This document shows positions 27,937 through 29,742 of a DNA stretch of 29,742 nt, in pieces. The notes below the pieces were generated by a model, which ran no database searches, was not told the origin of the DNA, and saw nothing but the letters and a program-made list of their open reading frames with translations. Source of the stretch: Mesotaenium endlicherianum. Lineage: Eukaryota; Streptophyta; Zygnematophyceae; Zygnematales; Mesotaeniaceae. Position 1 is the stretch's first letter. The number at the start of each line of letters is the position of its first letter. Location: positions 254,620-284,361 of the forward strand of contig WELA01012868.1 of assembly GCA_009602735.1 (NCBI GenBank). Reading direction: 5' to 3'. The position numbers and the translations under genes were made by a program.

Positions 27937-28704
27937 TCATCGGAGCTGCCGGTATTGTGGATTGTACATCTGGCTTCGAGCGTACGCGAGAAGGTCAATG
28001 GGCTTCGGCAGGCGAGTAGCCAGACCTGCTCAGAGGTGGTCGAGAGCCAGCACGTGAGCAGAAATACACGACTCCAGTCTGAACAGCACGCACAATCAAC
28101 CTGCTCCCAAGGCCTCGCGAGCTCTGCAAGCTTCGCATAGTCGGTACGTTCACACAGAGAGTGTGACTGAACCACTCTATTTTTCCCCACCTATTTGATG
28201 TTGTCCTCGTGTCACGACAAGTTAACAACGCTCTGACACTCTCTGCAAGAACGACCGACGACCAGCGTCTAACGACCAACATCCAACGAGCAACGAGCAA
28301 CGACCGACATTTGCTAGTCAACGTCGCAACTCACCAGCCCACGCCGTGCATGCATACGCAAGATGCACATCACTTCAAGCGAGAGCCTCAAGCAGGACTC
28401 CTAGTTCCGCAACAACGACATTGGACCCGCAACAAGACGGCAGGGGCTCCTCACTATGCGGGAAGCCAATTCAGAAAAGTAGGGCCTGAAGCGGAGTGCG
28501 GAAATGGCTTACCAAACTCGTAGGCCTTCCCCGCCACAGCCTTCGCGATATGGGCGGAGACGGTGCGGATCTTCCAGAAGGGGGGGTACAGGAGGCCCAT
28601 CTTGCGGTCTTCGTCCGTCAGCTGGCCCGCCAGAGCTTCAGCTGCTTGCGCCGAATCACCCGGCCCACACCCACAGCACATCCGCACACACACACACATG
28701 CGCA

Positions 28705-28737
<33 letters not shown>

Positions 28738-29040
28738 GGAGAGAGAGAGAGAGAGAGACCAGGAGTTGAATGACACGACAATGGTGCCGCCATCCCTGCC
28801 CGCTGCTGCTGCTGCTTCTGCTGGTGCTGATGCTGGTGCTGATGCTGGTGCTGCGCTGGTGCTGATGCTGCTGGTGCTACTGTTGGAGATGCTGGTGCTG
28901 CTGCTGCCTTTGCTAATGTCCACATGCACGCACGCACACATGCACGCACCTGCAGCAATGAACATTTCGTCGCGGATGCGTGTGGTCCCTGCAATGAGGC
29001 ACCCCAGCGCCACTCCCGGAAAGATGTACACGTTGTTGCC
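27937..29040 (-). CDS. NADP-ME: NADP-dependent malic enzyme, C-terminal exons (partial)
   Basis: Three minus-strand exons, 29040-28950, 28641-28513 and 28025-27937, join in phase to about 102 residues ending in a stop. They read [16 protein letters not shown] ... [10 protein letters not shown], then [40 protein letters not shown], and [19 protein letters not shown] ... [10 protein letters not shown]. These match the C-terminal segments of plant NADP-malic enzymes, including the MYxPxYRxxR end. The enzyme decarboxylates malate to pyruvate and CO2, making NADPH. The catalytic residues and any transit peptide lie in missing upstream exons, so cytosolic versus plastid cannot be judged. The entering acceptor at 29040 (GGCGGCAG) follows a long GT microsatellite. 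The preceding exon was not found in 29041-29742 and is probably beyond the right edge. Confidence 0.92.
28245..28312. repeat. Short tandem repeat of AACGACCAAC/AACGAGC units
   Basis: ACGACCGACGACCAGCG, ACGACCAACATCC, ACGAGCAACGAGC and AACGACCGAC follow one another in the intron between the last two malic enzyme exons. Confidence 0.6.
28683..28758. repeat. (CA)n-(GA)n compound microsatellite in the malic enzyme intron
   Basis: CA repeats to about 28721, then GA repeats to about 28758. It begins about 40 bases upstream (in transcript sense) of the 28641 acceptor, where the transcript reads CT then GT. Confidence 0.9.
28800..28910. repeat. Degenerate GCTGGTGCTGAT minisatellite
   Basis: GCTGGTGCTGAT units of 12 bp recur about five times, with GCTGCT spacers, inside the same malic enzyme intron (28642-28949). 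Confidence 0.75.
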
Positions 29041-29598
29041 CTGCCGCCCCCCCGGCACCCCACACAGACACACACACACACACACACACACAGACATATG
29101 CACACGCTCACACATTCCACACGCACACACAGAGCCAGAGAGAGACACACAGTGAGTGTGTGCGCGCGCGTCCGTGTGTGTGTGTGTGTGAGAGAGAGAA
29201 AGAGAGAGAGAGCCCCGCTTGCTCTATGTTTAGTCCTAGCAGCACCAGCACCAGGACCAGCACAAGTGCTTGTGCTGCTTCAGCTTTTCCTGGTAGCGTG
29301 CAAAGCGCAGCACTACCTCAAGACAGCAGCAGCAAGATGATGCGCTACCTACCCCCCCAGCCCCTTGCGGAAAGCACGGCAGGGGGTAGCAGAGCACATG
29401 CTGGCCGGCTGTCTAGCAGAGAAGGGCCACCCTTAGCCCCCCCGCCCCCCTCCCGCCCCCCTCCCGATCAATGCATACCATCAGATTTGAGTAGCGTCCC
29501 CACTCGTCTCGCCATGGCTGCCTGCTGGGCCCAGCAAGCCTCAGCAGGAGCCCCATCCAGAATCCCATTTGTGTGCGCGCGCGCGCGCGCGCGTGCGC

Positions 29599-29646
<48 letters not shown>

Positions 29647-29742
29647 CCGCGCGCATGTGTGAGTATGTGACCTCCCGCATTTTCAGCATCGTCACGTGGC
29701 TCTTTCCCTCTACACGCAGCAATCTCATACCCGCCCCCCCCT
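29041..29742. other. Microsatellite-rich right end of the window
   Basis: Holds a CA run (about 29061-29095), a GC/GT run then GA run (about 29155-29211), C-rich sequence (29351-29465) and a GC/GT run (about 29572-29645). Between them, on the minus strand at 29560-29480, is an exon-like piece reading ILDGAPAEACWAQQAAMARR before a donor-like GATG|GTATGC. It does not look like malic enzyme, and its phase does not fit the next exon. Most likely this is the large intron before the first malic enzyme exon seen. Confidence 0.5.

Noticed and set aside
28496..29155. 219-codon plus-strand open frame
   Set aside because: Antisense to two malic enzyme exons and composed mainly of CA, GA and GCTGGT repeats in between.

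Overview
The window is nuclear DNA from a green plant of the streptophyte lineage. Several multi-exon genes with GT-AG introns can be rebuilt by hand, and their products belong to plant families: a MALE STERILITY 1/MMD1-type PHD-finger regulator, an RHIP1 (RGS1-HXK1-interacting protein 1) homologue, and the C-terminal end of a plant-type NADP-malic enzyme. I cannot name the species. Long CT/GA, CA/GT and CAG/GCT microsatellites are frequent in introns and intergenic DNA, and one base (481) is unresolved.

Layout, left to right. 1-1620 is low-complexity DNA (pyrimidine tracts, CA-rich stretches, CAG and GCT runs) with no gene I trust. 1620-4890 is intergenic and AT-richer. It carries a small inverted-repeat transposon (3269-3814) that is itself interrupted by a second element (3278-3582) with perfect 15-bp ends and a perfect 8-bp target duplication. 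4965-10509 (+) is the six-exon MS1/MMD1-type gene, whose large exon encodes an AT-hook and long simple-sequence tracts. 11775-14639 (+) is a nine-exon gene for an acidic, coiled-coil C3HC4 RING protein. It converges on 18538-15162 (-), the nine-exon RHIP1 homologue.

18540-24517 is poor in recognisable genes. It holds minisatellites, a CA/ACGC tract, a proline-rich three-exon candidate (21957-22912 +) and isolated exon-like pieces. 26075-24518 (-) is a two-exon gene for a membrane-anchored Sel1-repeat protein. Next comes a second copy of the 3.3-kb transposon family (26748-26986), with a perfect 8-bp target duplication. The window ends in the last three exons of a malic enzyme gene (29040-27937 -), whose 5' part lies beyond the right edge or in the microsatellite-rich end.

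The genes form no pathway or cluster; this is ordinary plant gene order. The proteins cover chromatin/transcription (PHD), ubiquitylation (RING), sugar/G-protein signalling at membranes (RHIP1), a membrane scaffold (Sel1) and NADPH supply (malic enzyme). The most notable items are the unusual MS1-type protein, which seems to lack the family's central conserved block and has an AT-hook and repeats there instead, and the nested hAT-like miniature elements. Exon joins come from reading splice sites, phase and family similarity by eye; no alignment or transcript data were available.
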